Source: Metopolophium dirhodum
Lineage: Eukaryota > Arthropoda > Insecta > Hemiptera > Aphididae
Direction: 5' to 3'
Length of the DNA stretch: 64,000 nucleotides
NCBI RefSeq assembly: GCF_019925205.1
Contig: NC_083566.1
Location: 32,798,001-32,862,000, forward strand
The position numbers and the translations under genes were made by a program. The notes under the pieces are model-generated. The model saw only the letters and a list, made by a program, of their open reading frames with translations, was not told the DNA's origin and did no database searches. Positions 30,315 to 43,513 of this stretch are shown here, piece after piece; the stretch's first letter is position 1, and each line of letters starts with the position of its first letter.

Positions 30315-32901
30315 GGGATAGACCAACATGGTTGATCTTTCAGCAGAGCAATGACACCTACTATAACATGTCCCGGAAGTTCCTGACATTTAAATTTCGA
30401 ACTACTTGTGTTGAAATATGCGACTTTTTTTCATTAAATATCAAAGAATGAATTGATTTAAAATAAATGTAAAGAAATAATATTTTGAGTATTACGAAGC
30501 TTGATAAATGTACAAAGCTATTACTATTTAATAATCTGTCAACACGTGGGTTGAAATTCTAATGCAAATAATTAATAAACGAACGTGCATAAATATAATA
30601 AAATACTTTGATTATGGAAACGGAATAAAGGTAACGATTGGAATAACTATATGAACTAGTTTTTTTTTTAGGTCAAAATGCACTTTATGTTTTATACGTG
30701 ATAGTTAAAAGTCTGATGATGATGATGACCTTATTTCTAAAAACATTAATAACTATGTTACGTTATATTTTGTGGTTCCAGTATTATTATAAACTAGACA
30801 ATATGTTTGACGGCAATGGGATTATTTCACATAACACATCAAATTCCTCATAAATATAATATAATACTGATAATATATCATATTATGAATGTTTTTCGAA
30901 AATCCCGCATCGTTTAAAAAACCCTGGATCTGTTAATGCTGTACAGTCGAATAGTTTCATTTTAATATTACAATAATAATTATTCGGTATTGAAAATTCG
31001 AAACACTGTAGTTGCAAGGAAAGGAAAATAGGTATACTTTATTGACATTTTGTTTTGTATATTTGACATAATATATTTGTTAGGTATGTTATATAATGAT
31101 ATCAACTGACAACTATAAAATCTCAATTCAAAAATAAAACTATTGAATGTCAATATTCCAGTTAATTATTATTTATAAGCACATCGAAGTTAATAAAATA
31201 ATGAAAATATTTTCAGTGGTTAAACAGATAACAGAAAATTTAAAATCTGGTTGATATAGGTATTAGGTACTATAATAGTGGTGGTTTATTATATTTTACT
31301 ATTATTATTATTATTAATTGTATCTACCTACTAATATATATAATTACAGGCTGGTTACCTTCCTAATTAAGTTTTGAATAAAATATGATAAACGGATAAG
31401 TAACATATTTAAAATTGAACTAAATAGTACCCGTCAAAGCGTTGGTACATAATATAGTCATTATTATACAATATTATATTATATCGTTAATTGTTATATA
31501 TAAACTCATGCAGAAACCATTAGTACCTACCTAAACATGCTGTGCTGTAATTATACATTCACAGTTTTTTTATTTTTTCCTCCTTGTAGCAAAATAAATT
31601 TAATTTGTGAAATCGTAATGGAAACACTTACCTACCTACCAATAGTATTATACGGTGGCGTTTAAAATATAGAAATATTATCACTATGAGCCAATTACAT
31701 TTTTTAAAGGGCGAGGGGGGGGGGGAGGGGGGAGAGTTATAATGATGACATATTAGTATACATTATGTCATGATATTATGTCTGAAGTGAACTTAAAATT
31801 TCATTATAGGTCAGGTACCCATCTGTACTGCTCTGACCCTCTCTGCACTCCATATAATATACATATTATACGCCACTGGTATCATAACAATGCTTAAAAT
31901 AGTATAGATGTTGATTTATTTCGAAGTTTAATGTTTAAAATGTATTAAGAAAGCTTTTAAAATAAACACATATAAGGTGTTAGTATATTATATCATGTAT
32001 ACTTATTGTTATGCATATGGAGTATAGACACGAAGTACGAAGAATAAAAATATATACATACCATGAATAATTTTATATTTTTATGTTACAAAATTGAATC
32101 ATATTAAAAATTGTAGATAGATACATAGTATAAAAAGGCAATGTGCGTGTGGTCGTGGCTTATATACTCAAAAACTACTCGACCGAATTTTACGAACATT
32201 TTAGAGATTGTTCTAAGAGATAACATAAGGTTAAAACAGTAAGTTTGAACCACGCCCGATAAGTGGCGCTGAAAAACTTTTATCTTAATATTATTTTGTT
32301 GAATTCAATATGTCTTAGGTATAAACACACTATACTAAACTAAGTACCTATTACCATTGAGTAATGAGTATACATACTATATTGCAATGTAATATACTCA
32401 ATGGTATTACTAACAAGTAACAATAGTAACAAGTTTCAGTTTTTTTTTTAATTGTTCATTTTCGTGGGTGGAGATATACATCTAAACCGTTTAGTTGATC
32501 AAGTTATTATACTTAAACTGGAGTATAACAAGTATTGTATTCAATCCACCGCAGGTGATTTTCCCACCTTTGTGAGATTTGTCCTGAAGGCGAGGTAAAC
32601 TGACACTGACATGCTCGTGAACTGAGGTAAACCTATACCAAAATACACCGAGTACCGTATTTTAATTTATCCCGGGAATGGTCGGATAATACGGCTAATA
32701 TTTAATAATAAATAACAATACCTAGAATAAAATAAGTAGGTACCTAATTTATTGATGTATAAATATAATATAATTTTATATAATTTTATTTGCCATGTTT
32801 ATATCCACAGAAATATAAAAATTACCAATCGGGATCACATTATTTTGTAAACATTAATTTCCCATAATACGATAAGCGTAATTTTTATTATGACTGTGAG
32901 A
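30315..32901. other. AT-rich intergenic DNA
   Basis: Contains a G-rich run at about 31711-31731 and a short palindrome TACCATTGAGTA...TACTCAATGGTA at about 32349-32406. No gene is recognised. Confidence 0.45.
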
Positions 32902-32915
32902 CAATAATAATAATT

Positions 32916-33180
32916 TTTTTATTTAGGGGGTTGAGGCTCCGACACCTGTGGAACTGTGGGGGAGGTCACTGTAGGTTTTGAACACGTGTGTGTTTGTTTT
33001 GGCAGAATTTTTAAGTGAGCATCTATAGGTATCTGCCAATCTGCCATACCCGGGAGGCCACCATGGCCTCTCTCCGGACACCGTTACTACCCGAAGAAAA
33101 ATGCCACCCGTGGCCGAGTTCGAACCGGCGACGGTGGGCGTTACAACCGACGCCTTAGTCCACTCGGCCACTCCGTCTCC
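32916..33180 (-). mobile_element. tRNA-derived SINE, copy 1
   Basis: Read on the minus strand it begins GGAGACGGAGTGGCCGAGTG, with a box-A-like TGGCCGAGTGG and a box-B-like GGTTCGAACTC about 40 bases on. These form a pol III promoter resembling tRNA-Ser/Leu, followed by an unrelated body and an A/T tail at 32916-32925. Flanks are a perfect 14-bp duplication CAATAATAATAATT (32902-32915 and 33181-33194). Not a functional tRNA: the region between the boxes does not fold as anticodon and variable arms. The same family is at 59056-59323. Confidence 0.85.
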
Positions 33181-33194
33181 CAATAATAATAATT

Positions 33195-35724
33195 ATTATT
33201 GTAGAATGGATCCAAATACCTACCAACAACCTCTTCAATTACAGATTGTTTAATACTGCAAATTTTAATAATAATAAAAACAAAATCTGTCCAATTAAGG
33301 TTTAGGCTATTGTAATTAGTATACATTTGATTACAATATGGTTTTCAAAAATATTTAGTCTTTCATCATCGATGTTGATTTTACGTGTACACAGAAGGTC
33401 AACGCACGAGGTTGATTGTGTTTTCAGAGAACGGCCATTAAAATGTATTCGCTAAAATTTGTATTCAGCACAAGTGTTTGATGACTGATGAGTGCTAAAC
33501 TATTGAGTATTGAGTAAGCAAAACACGCGCAAAAAATGCAATAGGGATGTCATTTTACCTTGATGAGCACAAAATATAATAATAGTTTAAGTATAATATT
33601 TTATTATTACCATTGTACAGACTCGCAATGTTTGTACAATACACACGTTATGAAATTTAAAATACGTATTAAGCGATGTACAAAAAAAATATCATTAAAA
33701 TAATATTAAATAACGTGAACATTGTACAAGTATGAAGTAACTATAATTGCGGTGTATAGTATCCAACCGTAAGAAAAAAAATACACGCATTTGTAAGTAA
33801 TTGACTTTAATTAATTTGGTTATACTCGTAATTAGGACTAGGATGTATATTACTCTGTAGGAAAGCACATATTAAAAAAAATACAAACTTTGACAAGTAT
33901 TTGATTTTTCATTTTAAGATATTCTAATGTGGAGCTTTGACCAATTAATGAATAAATGGGAAATGAATAACAAAATAATAAAAACATTTAATATTTTAAA
34001 TGTTTATTAATTTCCTGAAATAATAATGGATATAATATCTATATAAATATTTTGAATTCATTGGTAGGTATATTTACTGCTACACTATTTTATTTTTTTA
34101 ATTAATGTAAATATATACATATATACCTACGTATAATATCAAATATGGTTGTATTATAGTATAGGACGTGACATATTATACTTTCAAATGAATTGCTTTA
34201 TCATTTTATTAAGACTTAAAAGTTAAAAATATTAAAGTGTATTGTATTGTATTGTTGTTTTTTTCTTCGAAAAGATAATGGGCCCGACTGAAATGGTTTG
34301 TAGGTTGCTTATATTATCAATCTATATCATATTTTTTTTTTGACATAGGTACACTTCGAAAATCCTATAGTTAAAGTACATATTTTATATCGAAATAAAA
34401 GAATATACGTTCAATAATATTGTATTATAAATCCAACTAAACGAGTATTAATCACTTTTACAGACATTATAATATTGCACATCGTTTTTGTTTGTTTGTC
34501 GGAAAATATATTCATCATTGAGATTTGAGAAATATACGTTTGTGGTTTACGTAGGTATACTGATTATTTTTACTGCAACAGGTGTTTAAACAAAGGTAAA
34601 AATCAACGAATAAACATCGAATTCAGTGACTATTTGATTCATACGATTCAATTAATTTTGTTCATACAATTGTCGAAAAACAATCTGCGTGGCTTGTTTA
34701 GCCGAAGTTCAATTACAGGGGCACACATTTAATACGAAAGTAATAATGATAAGTGTCGTGACCACTTGCTAGACGGTCGAATAGCAACTAAATACCTGGT
34801 CGAAAGTGTCCTTAAAATTAATCACTCCAGACGCACTCGTACTCGACATTTGTGCCTATTACAATTACTCATTCTTATTGTTGTAATAATTTGAGTTTTA
34901 ATTCGTTACGTAACCCATGCAGAGAAATACACAATAACGTATACGGAAGAATAAAAGAACAATAACAGCATTTCTGAATACGGTATTATACTTCTATACC
35001 GTTTTGCTACTAATCTAACCAGTAACCAGTAATCATAATAATATATTGATATCGAATATAATTCGATGTGCACTGCGGTTGTGTGGTTTCTCAGGTTTTC
35101 ATATTTAACAGTAATAATAATATTTAAAAAAAAAAAAAACAAAACTGTTAGGTATAAACTGAAAACAACATAGAATTCTTCGGTAATACGGTACAATACC
35201 GTTTTGGAACATATATTGGTAATATGTCATTTTAATATAGACTATAGGCACGGGTTATGTTATATTATGTACTTATGTTTAACATATTTTTTTTTTTTTT
35301 TTTAGTTATGTTCCCGGTTACGATGTAGAACATCCAAAAAACGATATGATTCCATTATTTTAAAGCATCTAATATGGACTTAACATCTGCAGGGTAGTAA
35401 CCAGAAGTTTTCAATGAGGGGGGGCACAGTAAATTAAAATTAGGTATCATAAAAACTATTTTATTTTATAATAAATGAAAGCTACTGTTCTATGTTACGA
35501 TAAATAATTATAATAGGTAATAATTTTTATTTGTTAAAATTTATGGTTAATCAAAATGAGTCATCTGGTTTTAAATGGTTATATACTTATATAATATTTT
35601 AAGCTTATGGGCTCAGAGTGATCATTGATACATTGCATAAAATAATAATAAATTCAATTTAGTTAATGGTATACCTACTATATAGGCACCTATTTATACA
35701 TTTTCTATATGACTTCTCTTCCCT
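33195..35724. other. AT-rich intergenic DNA, nothing seen
   Basis: No coding frame or element with visible ends. A few short inverted words around 34980-35210 (AATACGGTA / TACCGTTTT) were seen but have no clear unit. Confidence 0.45.
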
Positions 35725-36785
35725 ATTTGCATTTTTTTTTGCTTTACTGACCATTTAGGTATTTTGCAGCTACTATTATGACACTCCATTTATCTCGGTC
35801 AGTTGCAGTTTAAAGGTATGGTGCTTCGTCTACCATTTTTATGTTTGCATTTACTCTATCTATTGCCACCGTTTCAGAGGTCTTTCCCTAGGGCACTTGC
35901 CAGTTGGTTTATTAATATTACATAGTACCTTTCGAAATATCTTCCCCTCAGCTCGCATACATGACCCACCCATTCTACACGCTTGGATTTCTCCTTTCGG
36001 ACTCACCGCAGTTCGTTGGTTTCTCACTGGCATATACTATTATCACTATTGGATGTAAATAAACTAAGTACTTACATTTTTCCATTGTCGTACATGATAA
36101 CATTCTTGAACTTAAAAATGTATTTAGTGAAAAATATGTTCGATTCACCGAGAGTTGGTTCTAAGTTTAACTTCATATAGTTGTTAAGATTAATGATCAC
36201 TAATGAGTTTTTAAAATCCTCGACCTGTTCAAAGCTGTATGGTCTGACTGTCAAATTGTTCTTTATATGATCGTGTGGCGTACCATTAACATGTATTTTG
36301 TTTTTTTTTTCGTTAATCATAAAGCTCATATTTCGACTGCATGCAATTAATTTGTCCATAGTGTGTATTACTTACATGTAGGCTACATCATGGCGACTAT
36401 TTCCTAATATGACAACATTGTCCGCATACGCCAACTTTGTCACATTTCTATTAAGCTCCACTACTCGGTCTTCTCCTATACATATCTACCCAGACAGCAC
36501 TTTTTTTGTTTTAATATTATTATAACATTATAATAACGAATAATATTAGTATAACGTTATTATAACATTATTATAATATTGTGATTACAAAATGCTGTCT
36601 GGGAACCACTTTTTCAAGAGCGAATTTAAACAATATGGAAGAGAGGGCTAAGGAATCTCCACGATTCCTTTATTTAACCCCGATTTTACTTCAAAATTAA
36701 GGGATAGCCCCCCCCCGCCATCGGACTTTGCAGAATGTGTCAGCTCCCTAATTGCTACCTTTTGCAATCGACTTCATCGTGTTTT
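35725..36785 (-). pseudogene. Decayed craniofacial-development-type LINE reverse transcriptase, split by a MITE
   Basis: On the minus strand from 36785 downward: KVAIRELTHSAKSDG; then FEVKSGLNKG (RT motif SGLxQG) at about 36690; then LFKFALEKV just before the MITE; then KLAYADNVVILG at about 36420 (catalytic YADD box changed to YADN). A stop and LIACSRNMSFMINEKK follow. Further down, WVGHV, NKPTGKCPRERPLKRW and RDKWSVIIVAAKYL belong to the C-terminal block. Stops, frameshifts and the lost second Asp show it is inactive. No 5' or 3' end is visible. Confidence 0.65.
36489..36604. mobile_element. 116-bp MITE inserted in the reverse-transcriptase remnant
   Basis: Ends CCCAGACAGCA and TGCTGTCTGGG are exact inverses. 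The interior is made of TTATAACATTATAATA-type words. The LINE remnant's reading continues on both sides, so the insertion is younger. No target duplication is clear. Confidence 0.7.
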
Positions 36786-38855
36786 AGCCAATCTGAGGCA
36801 AAGATATAATAAATTATAATAACAATATTTAAATAAATGATAAACTACTATATAACACCTACAAGGTAAAACATTTTATAGTGATTAAGTTGCTAATTTA
36901 ATCACATTCACTTAATATTTAATTATATTATAAAGATTTTGTTTTATATTTTATTTTAACGTGGTTAATAGGGTTGAAGTGCCCTTGTCGCCCAGGATGA
37001 GCCATTGATTAAAATTAATGGTATAATTAATATTACATATTATACAGAGTGCTACTAAAATGTCTGTATAGGTACTGACAATGAGTTACCTATTCATAAT
37101 CACATACTATATAAACATTATAAACACAATTATATGTATAGGTAGGTACATAATTTAATGCCCACATTTATTTTAGTATTTACTTTAATAGCGATCAGTC
37201 ACATATTCACTATTGTCACACTCCACACATAAAAAAAAAATACCGTATTGGTACTAGCGACTAGTGTTATATTATGGTTAATGCTTGGTTCAATAGCATG
37301 GACGTAGGTCGATTTACACCGATTATCGTAAATAATAAAATTATAGGTACAACATCCTGTTGTACCGCAAAATGGTAAAATAGGCATACTATTATATTTT
37401 GTGGTTTTACTAAAGAATTCTTCCATACATAAATTATTATATACCTAATATACGATATACCCACTCATAATTTATATGTATAACAAAATATTATGTTAAA
37501 TATATTATAAATTATACATATGTAGCTACACTAATACACTATATTATATCATGTTTATATACGGTATGTAAAATGAAGATTTAATTCTTAAGAAGAAACC
37601 ACTATAGTTATAGTTACAGAGTTATACAATAAGAGATCTCAGATCCAGCGTATTATTATTTATCATAGTAAAAAGTGTTTAACAAAACAAGTGTTTTAAA
37701 TAATTAACGTAAAAATAATATTCTTGCAGTTACAAATAAAAGTATTTTTCATGTTTCGTATAGGTACTCACTAATTTATTGTTGAACAACCGGTGTATAA
37801 TAAGAGAAAAAACATAGAACTGCAGGTGTCATATTGAAAATAAAATATTTATAAATAAAACAGTATTTCGTGAATTCGAAGCCAACTGAGCCAATCGTGA
37901 ACGTATACTATACTTTTACGTCGTTTCTGGTTTTTGAACCTTCGAAGGATACTGCAGTAGGATCTCCATATCCCGGACTCGGGTCGGTGTGACGGTGTGG
38001 AAGTGCTTTGTAAAATAAATACATAAAAAGCCTTTTCATGTTCAATATGTGAACGAGAAATTAACTTCCTAGTTCCGACACTATTTATCCATTACATTCC
38101 TTTGATCCGCGTCTCATCATATTAAATTACGTCCGCGATGAATACGCCACTGCTGCAGTGAATCGTTCGGACATTTGACGTGTATATTTAATCGACGACA
38201 CACCTTCTCTCCCCCATTGCACCCATTACAACCGATTGTACGTATAAGTACAACCTTTTGTGTTACGCATTAAAACCGATCGAAATCGCTAATACAAATG
38301 CGATTATATATAGACAGCGAACATGTTTTACAGTTATTTTCACACTGCAGCAGTGCAGCCTGCAGGGGTTAAAAAACGTCCGAGAAAAAAATGTTGTTGA
38401 TAACAATATACTAAATAACGATTTACAACTTTTCTCGGAATCGTCCAACTATTAACTATAATATTATTAAGTGTGAAATCGTATAAAATTTTAATGTTTA
38501 GTAACGTGTCCCACTTGGTAAATGTATACGTATCACTTGTGTTTCGTTGGCAAATATATATAAGTAAACGCACTATTTTCGAGACCGCAAACAATTAGCA
38601 GTCCTATAATGTAAATTAAAACCAATCGCAATCAATATTATAATACAATCCTTATAATTATAAGAGAACAGGCCTGTTTTATATACCGATTTTCTGACGA
38701 CACTATTGAACTTTTTGCCAATTTTTTTCACAGAGTTGTTCCAAATACTTTCCTGAGAGATTAATATTATTTACAATTGTATATTGTTACTTACAAAAAT
38801 GCTAATTCTGTTGGTTAAGAAACTGTGTTTTTATTTGACATTTCAATAACTGAAC
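36786..38855. other. Mostly AT-rich intergenic DNA
   Basis: A slightly CpG-richer piece lies at about 37900-38280, but no TATA box or coding exon could be supported. Confidence 0.4.
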
Positions 38856-39038
38856 CAGTGGCGTAGACAAGGGGTGACGTGGGGGTCAGATCCCTTATTG
38901 GCTATTTATTACCTCAGTAAAAAGTTTTGAGAGGGTGGGGGATTTTCCAATTTTTCCCTCCCATTTAGCTATGTCGTATTTTTTTTTATCCACCCTCCCC
39001 ACCTCCGCCCCCTTTAAGAAATCATGTCTACGCTACTG
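38856..39038. mobile_element. hAT-like MITE
   Basis: Left end CAGTGGCGTAGACA and right end TGTCTACGCTACTG are inverse with one mismatch. Flanks AACTGAAC (38848-38855) and AATTGAAC (39039-39046) match at 7 of 8. The interior is C/T-rich on one half and G-rich on the other. 183 bp. Confidence 0.7.
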
Positions 39039-39354
39039 AATTGAACTGTATTCCGATTTATGTTTGAAATATACCTTTAATGTCTGTTGTTTGTGAGAAA
39101 TGTACATGCACCGATTTTATAATCCTTTATGCACTCTGTCGTAAATAAAGACTGACCAACATTAAAAACTACAGATTAATATAAATTTTGTTACATAGGT
39201 ACATAGTTTTAATATTAAATACATGACTACATGAGAGTTGGATAGAAAACACCGATCACTTTATTAGCTGAATTGTATAAATTGCGTATGCGTTATCGAA
39301 TAAATTTAGTTTCAACTTCTACATTACCTACTATAACAATTAGTTAAAATTTTT

Positions 39355-39415
39355 TGTCTTTATGACTTAAATGACTTTATGACTTAAAGACTTTATGTCT
39401 TTATCTCTTGTAGAG
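39355..39415. repeat. Short degenerate tandem GACTTTATGACTTAAA units
   Basis: Repeating TTTATGACTTAAATGAC-like units of about 10-18 bases. No function is evident. Confidence 0.5.
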
Positions 39416-40067
39416 ATATGTCGATATACACAGCACTGCATTTTAGGTGTGTTCATTTTTTCCCGGATGAAGTCGGGTGATAGGTACAGCTAGTATTCAT
39501 AAAAAAATGCAAAATAATCATACTTATATAGCAATGATATCGGAGATGGATGTTTTAAGAGATTTTTTTTAAGTAATGTTTGTTTAATGTTTATAAAACA
39601 TTAATAATTTAATAATTTTTATTTGCATCATCAAACAATATTTACAATAAATAATTTACTTAATAAAAATATTCAATAGCGCTCCAATAACTATATTTTG
39701 TGTTTGTATTAGGTGAGTACAAATACAAAGGTTATATAGGCAGGTTATAAGTTTAACAAGGTTTTCTGAAATATGAAATTATAAAGTTACTGAATAAAAA
39801 TTGATATTGGATTTTTGATTAGTATACATAAACATTATACTATACCAACTAATTAAATATTATCAAAGTTTAACTTTTTAATATAATTTACTAGGAGCAA
39901 TTTTTACATTTATTTAAATCAATATTTAATTTTCTACACAGGATCAATACTTACATGTATTGCATTCATTTTTCCAAATTATTTGTTAACTTTTGAAACA
40001 TTTAAATTACTAAGATTTTTCAAACGCGTGTTATATGAATGATGTAGCATAAATAAATAAACATTTA

Positions 40068-41084
40068 ACCTAGAAATCTCAGAATTCAAAAAAGAAAACA
40101 CAAGTCCAATTATGTACAGAAACATATTTAAGAACACATTACAAAAATACCATAACTACAAACACATTTATACCGATGCATCCAAAACAGACCATAACGT
40201 TGGAATATCCATAGTAACTGAAAACTCCACCACTTCCTACAAACTTCCTCCCGAATGTTCTATTTACATAGCCGAAGCAATAGCTATATATAAAGCAGTA
40301 CAAAATAATATTATAAACAAAGAAACGTCACACAATAAATATTTAATACTAAGCGATTCTCTAAGCAGCTTAACTGGCATAAACAACTTAACAAACCTAA
40401 CAGATGTATCCAAACTTATCCAAGAAACTATCCACGTAGCAAGTCAAAAAGGAATAGAGATATCCTGTCTATGGATACCTGGACACTGTGGAATAGACGG
40501 TAATGAACTAGCAGATCAAGAAGCATCCAAAGCAGCCTCATCTACCGAAACCCAAATTCTAAATCTAAGTACTTTCACTGATTTAAAAAAACTCACCCAG
40601 AAGATTCTATACCAAAAATGGCAAAATCACTGGACCAAACAAAACATCAAATTAAATACAATAAAAAACAATATCCAAGTATGGAAAAACCCCGGCTTAA
40701 ATAGGAAAGATGAAACCATTTTGAATCGCCTTCGAATTGTGCATACTTTTGCAACACACAACCACCTCATGGCTAGAAAAGACCCTCCCATATGCGAATC
40801 ATGTGGTGTGGAGTTCACTGTCAAACACATAATTATTGACTGTTTCAAGTACTCAGACTCAAGATCCAAACACCACATACCACAACAATTAAGTGAAGCC
40901 CTTCAGCCTGATCTCCAATCAAACATCAACATAATCAACTTCCTAAAAGAAATCAAATTATATAACCTAATTTAATCCGTAACGACCGTAACCAAAAGGT
41001 AAATCATTAAAAAAAAAAAATGTAATTCAATAACTAATGGCCTAGTAGCCGATGTTTTTATGTTCAATAAAAAAAAAAAAAAAA
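40068..41084 (+). mobile_element. 5'-truncated LINE insertion with target duplication and poly(A) tail
   Basis: Flanks AAATAAACATTTA (40055-40067 and 41085-41097) are identical over 13 bases. The insert opens directly in the reading frame of an RNase H polyprotein and ends with AATAAA at 41066-41071 followed by a long A run. This is the pattern of target-primed reverse transcription with 5' truncation. The intact duplication and frame suggest a recent insertion. Confidence 0.9.
40070..40975 (+). CDS. C-terminal part of a LINE polyprotein: RNase H domain and CCHC zinc motif
   Basis: The frame is open from the insertion junction (CTA at 40070) to TAA at 40973-40975; the first ATG is 40112. Counting from that ATG, RNase H catalytic residues are all present: D22 in IYTDAS, E55 in AEAIAIYKA, D82 in LILSDS and D135 in GNELAD, with H125 in WIPGHCG. 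A C-terminal CESCGVEFTVKHIIIDC gives a C-x2-C-x8-H-x4-C zinc motif, as in Jockey/I-type LINEs. The endonuclease and reverse transcriptase are missing, so it cannot move itself. No host function is implied. Confidence 0.85.
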   Translation, partial: LEISEFKKENTSPIMYRNIFKNTLQKYHNYKHIYTDASKTDHNVGISIVTENSTTSYKLPPECSIYIAEAIAIYKAVQNNIINKETSHNKYLILSDSLSSLTGINNLTNLTDVSKLIQETIHVASQKGIEISCLWIPGHCGIDGNELADQEASKAASSTETQILNLSTFTDLKKLTQKILYQKWQNHWTKQNIKLNTIKNNIQVWKNPGLNRKDETILNRLRIVHTFATHNHLMARKDPPICESCGVEFTVKHIIIDCFKYSDSRSKHHIPQQLSEALQPDLQSNINIINFLKEIKLYNLI

Positions 41085-41097
41085 AAATAAACATTTA

Positions 41098-43513
41098 CTT
41101 TTAACATAATATTTAAAATATAATTTTTATAATAAATATATTTTAAATCAAGAAAATTAAATTCCGTATAGGTATAAGTAAATTGTTTGTTGGGTAAGAC
41201 ATAGACTTCTTATGTATATCGATCAGATTCATAATTGTATAATATGTTGGTTAATTATGATCCATTTGTATTCCGATAATCGGATAATGTTATAGAATAT
41301 TGGCTGCAAATCAGATATTAATATTTTAAATATTAAAAAAATATTATTTATTTAAAAAAAAACTAACTAGGTAGTCATTACTCATCACTCAGTAATTAAT
41401 TGATCAGTAAGTATAATATAATAGTTGTATATTCTAAATTATTTGAATGTAAATATAATTTATGTATAATGTATGATAAACCAGTATATTTATGGAACTG
41501 TATTGGACAAAAACATATTTTTCATACCTGAAGGTAAGACTAAAAGGTAAGCGAAATCGGTTTACTGACCGTCAACGATGAGGAGTGCAATTGGTACACT
41601 GATTCTAAAATACAAATTTTGGTTTTAGGTGCAACTGACCTATGTTTATCTAAATAATCAACCAATAAGTAGGCACCAAAGCCTAAACTAATACCTATAT
41701 AGTGGATAATGGAGTTTATATTACCACCACTATAATCACTATACTATTATAGTATTGAAGTTAGTGAATCATAATATTACATCTGGTAAAGTATGTGAAT
41801 ATGTGATAGTTGAATTTCTCAATAAAATTACAACGAATTAAAAAATAAATTATGTTTTGTTTGTATTTTATCGAGGTTTTTATACTGAATATATATAATA
41901 TAACTTATTATAACTATATTATTATTTATTATAGAATTATTTATAACAATTAAAATGTATAATGTTTACAGTAAAAACTTACATCGGTAAATTATTACAA
42001 ATTTACAACCGTGGGAAAATTAATAGCGATTAAAAAGATAGAAGAAAGTCGAAAGGGAAAGGAAAAGAGAAATAATATATAAGACATCAAAAATAAGAAA
42101 TATATAGATAGATACCTACAAATAATTATTATCTGCGTCCTATTCAAATTTCATACGGAGAAGCTCAATTTATGTAAAAAAAAGAGGTAATTAAAGTAAT
42201 GAGCAAAGCATATCGCCGCAAGCCATGCATCATCGATTTAACGTTTTCATATTTCATAACTAAAACTGTTGGAAAGTCAAAATAATTAAAAATATTATGC
42301 TACCTATAGATTATTTAAAACTTATTGCCTATCGGACTTTGTTTTATTTAATAATTCGTGAAATCTATTTTTCGGTTAGCGTGTAAAACTCGGCGAACTC
42401 TGTCGTCGGCCAAATGTCAATACAAAGGTACGAATAATATTATTACACGTAGATAATAATATTAATTATATTAATAATGATATTAAATTTGTAGGTATCC
42501 TGTAGTATACGATTTTAGATCAATATATTATAAACTTTTATTCTTATAAAACATATATAGGTCCAGATGGGCAGACGAGTAATCGGAAACAAGCATCATA
42601 AAAATTCTCGTAAACTTTTGTTTCCTGCTTTAATTTACAAACATAGATTTTTCAGTATTTTTTTGGTTTTTTTTCATAATACGGTAATTTTCTTTACAAA
42701 TCTCGTTTTGATTAGGCCTATGTGTTAATGTAATATTATACGGTTTGGCAACTTTTATTATTTTTGATTTTTCAATATCGGTGTAGGTAAATATACTCTC
42801 TGGACATTTAAACATATTTGCTTTACAGCAACGGCTATGTAGTCAAATTTTTCCAGGTATGTTTTAGAAAATACATATAACCCTCAAAACATGATTTGGA
42901 GTTATTTTTATTAAAATTAATTATTTCCATTGTACGTTAAATGAGTAATGGCACTATAAAAAAAAGACACTTCCTAGTTCCTAAATCAAGAGATAGGTGT
43001 GTGGGACTGAAAGTATTTTATGAAACAGTTCTATATTAATCCAAGAAAGGTTTTAATGAAATTTTCCTCAGTAAAATGTCCAAAAATGTGATAAATTTAA
43101 CAAAAATAACAAGGTATTTTGTGCATAAACTACATATTATTATCTTGAAATCAATTGGTTTATGTCTTGCACCTTGATATAATGATACAATGTACAATGT
43201 GTATTGCAGTGTATACTTGGTACAGGATGATTATTTTTTAAATGTACATGTTTTGCAGTATGAACTACTTATATTATTATTATTATATTATTTTATCTCT
43301 ATATTATAAATGTATAATCATTGTTTAACATTTAAGTTTTTGTTTTCGCTGACGCATTTGTAAATTAGTAATTACCGCTCAATCGTTCATTTTCCTACCA
43401 GAAAAGTTACTAAAGTCGAAATTAAGTCGAATGAAGTCTTAAAAAATATAGAAAATACACAATATACTAAATCAAAACCATATTAATATAATATTATACC
43501 ATTGCTATTATAT
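41098..43513. other. AT-rich intergenic DNA, nothing seen
   Basis: No recognised element, apart from a CCTACCAGAAAAGTTACT word near 43395 that recalls the GATTCTGAGCG family interior. Confidence 0.45.

Noticed and set aside
33105..33180. A tRNA-Ser/Leu gene on the minus strand
   Set aside because: The A and B boxes are good, but the sequence lacks a proper anticodon arm and acceptor pairing, continues into a shared non-tRNA body and has target duplications. It is a SINE.
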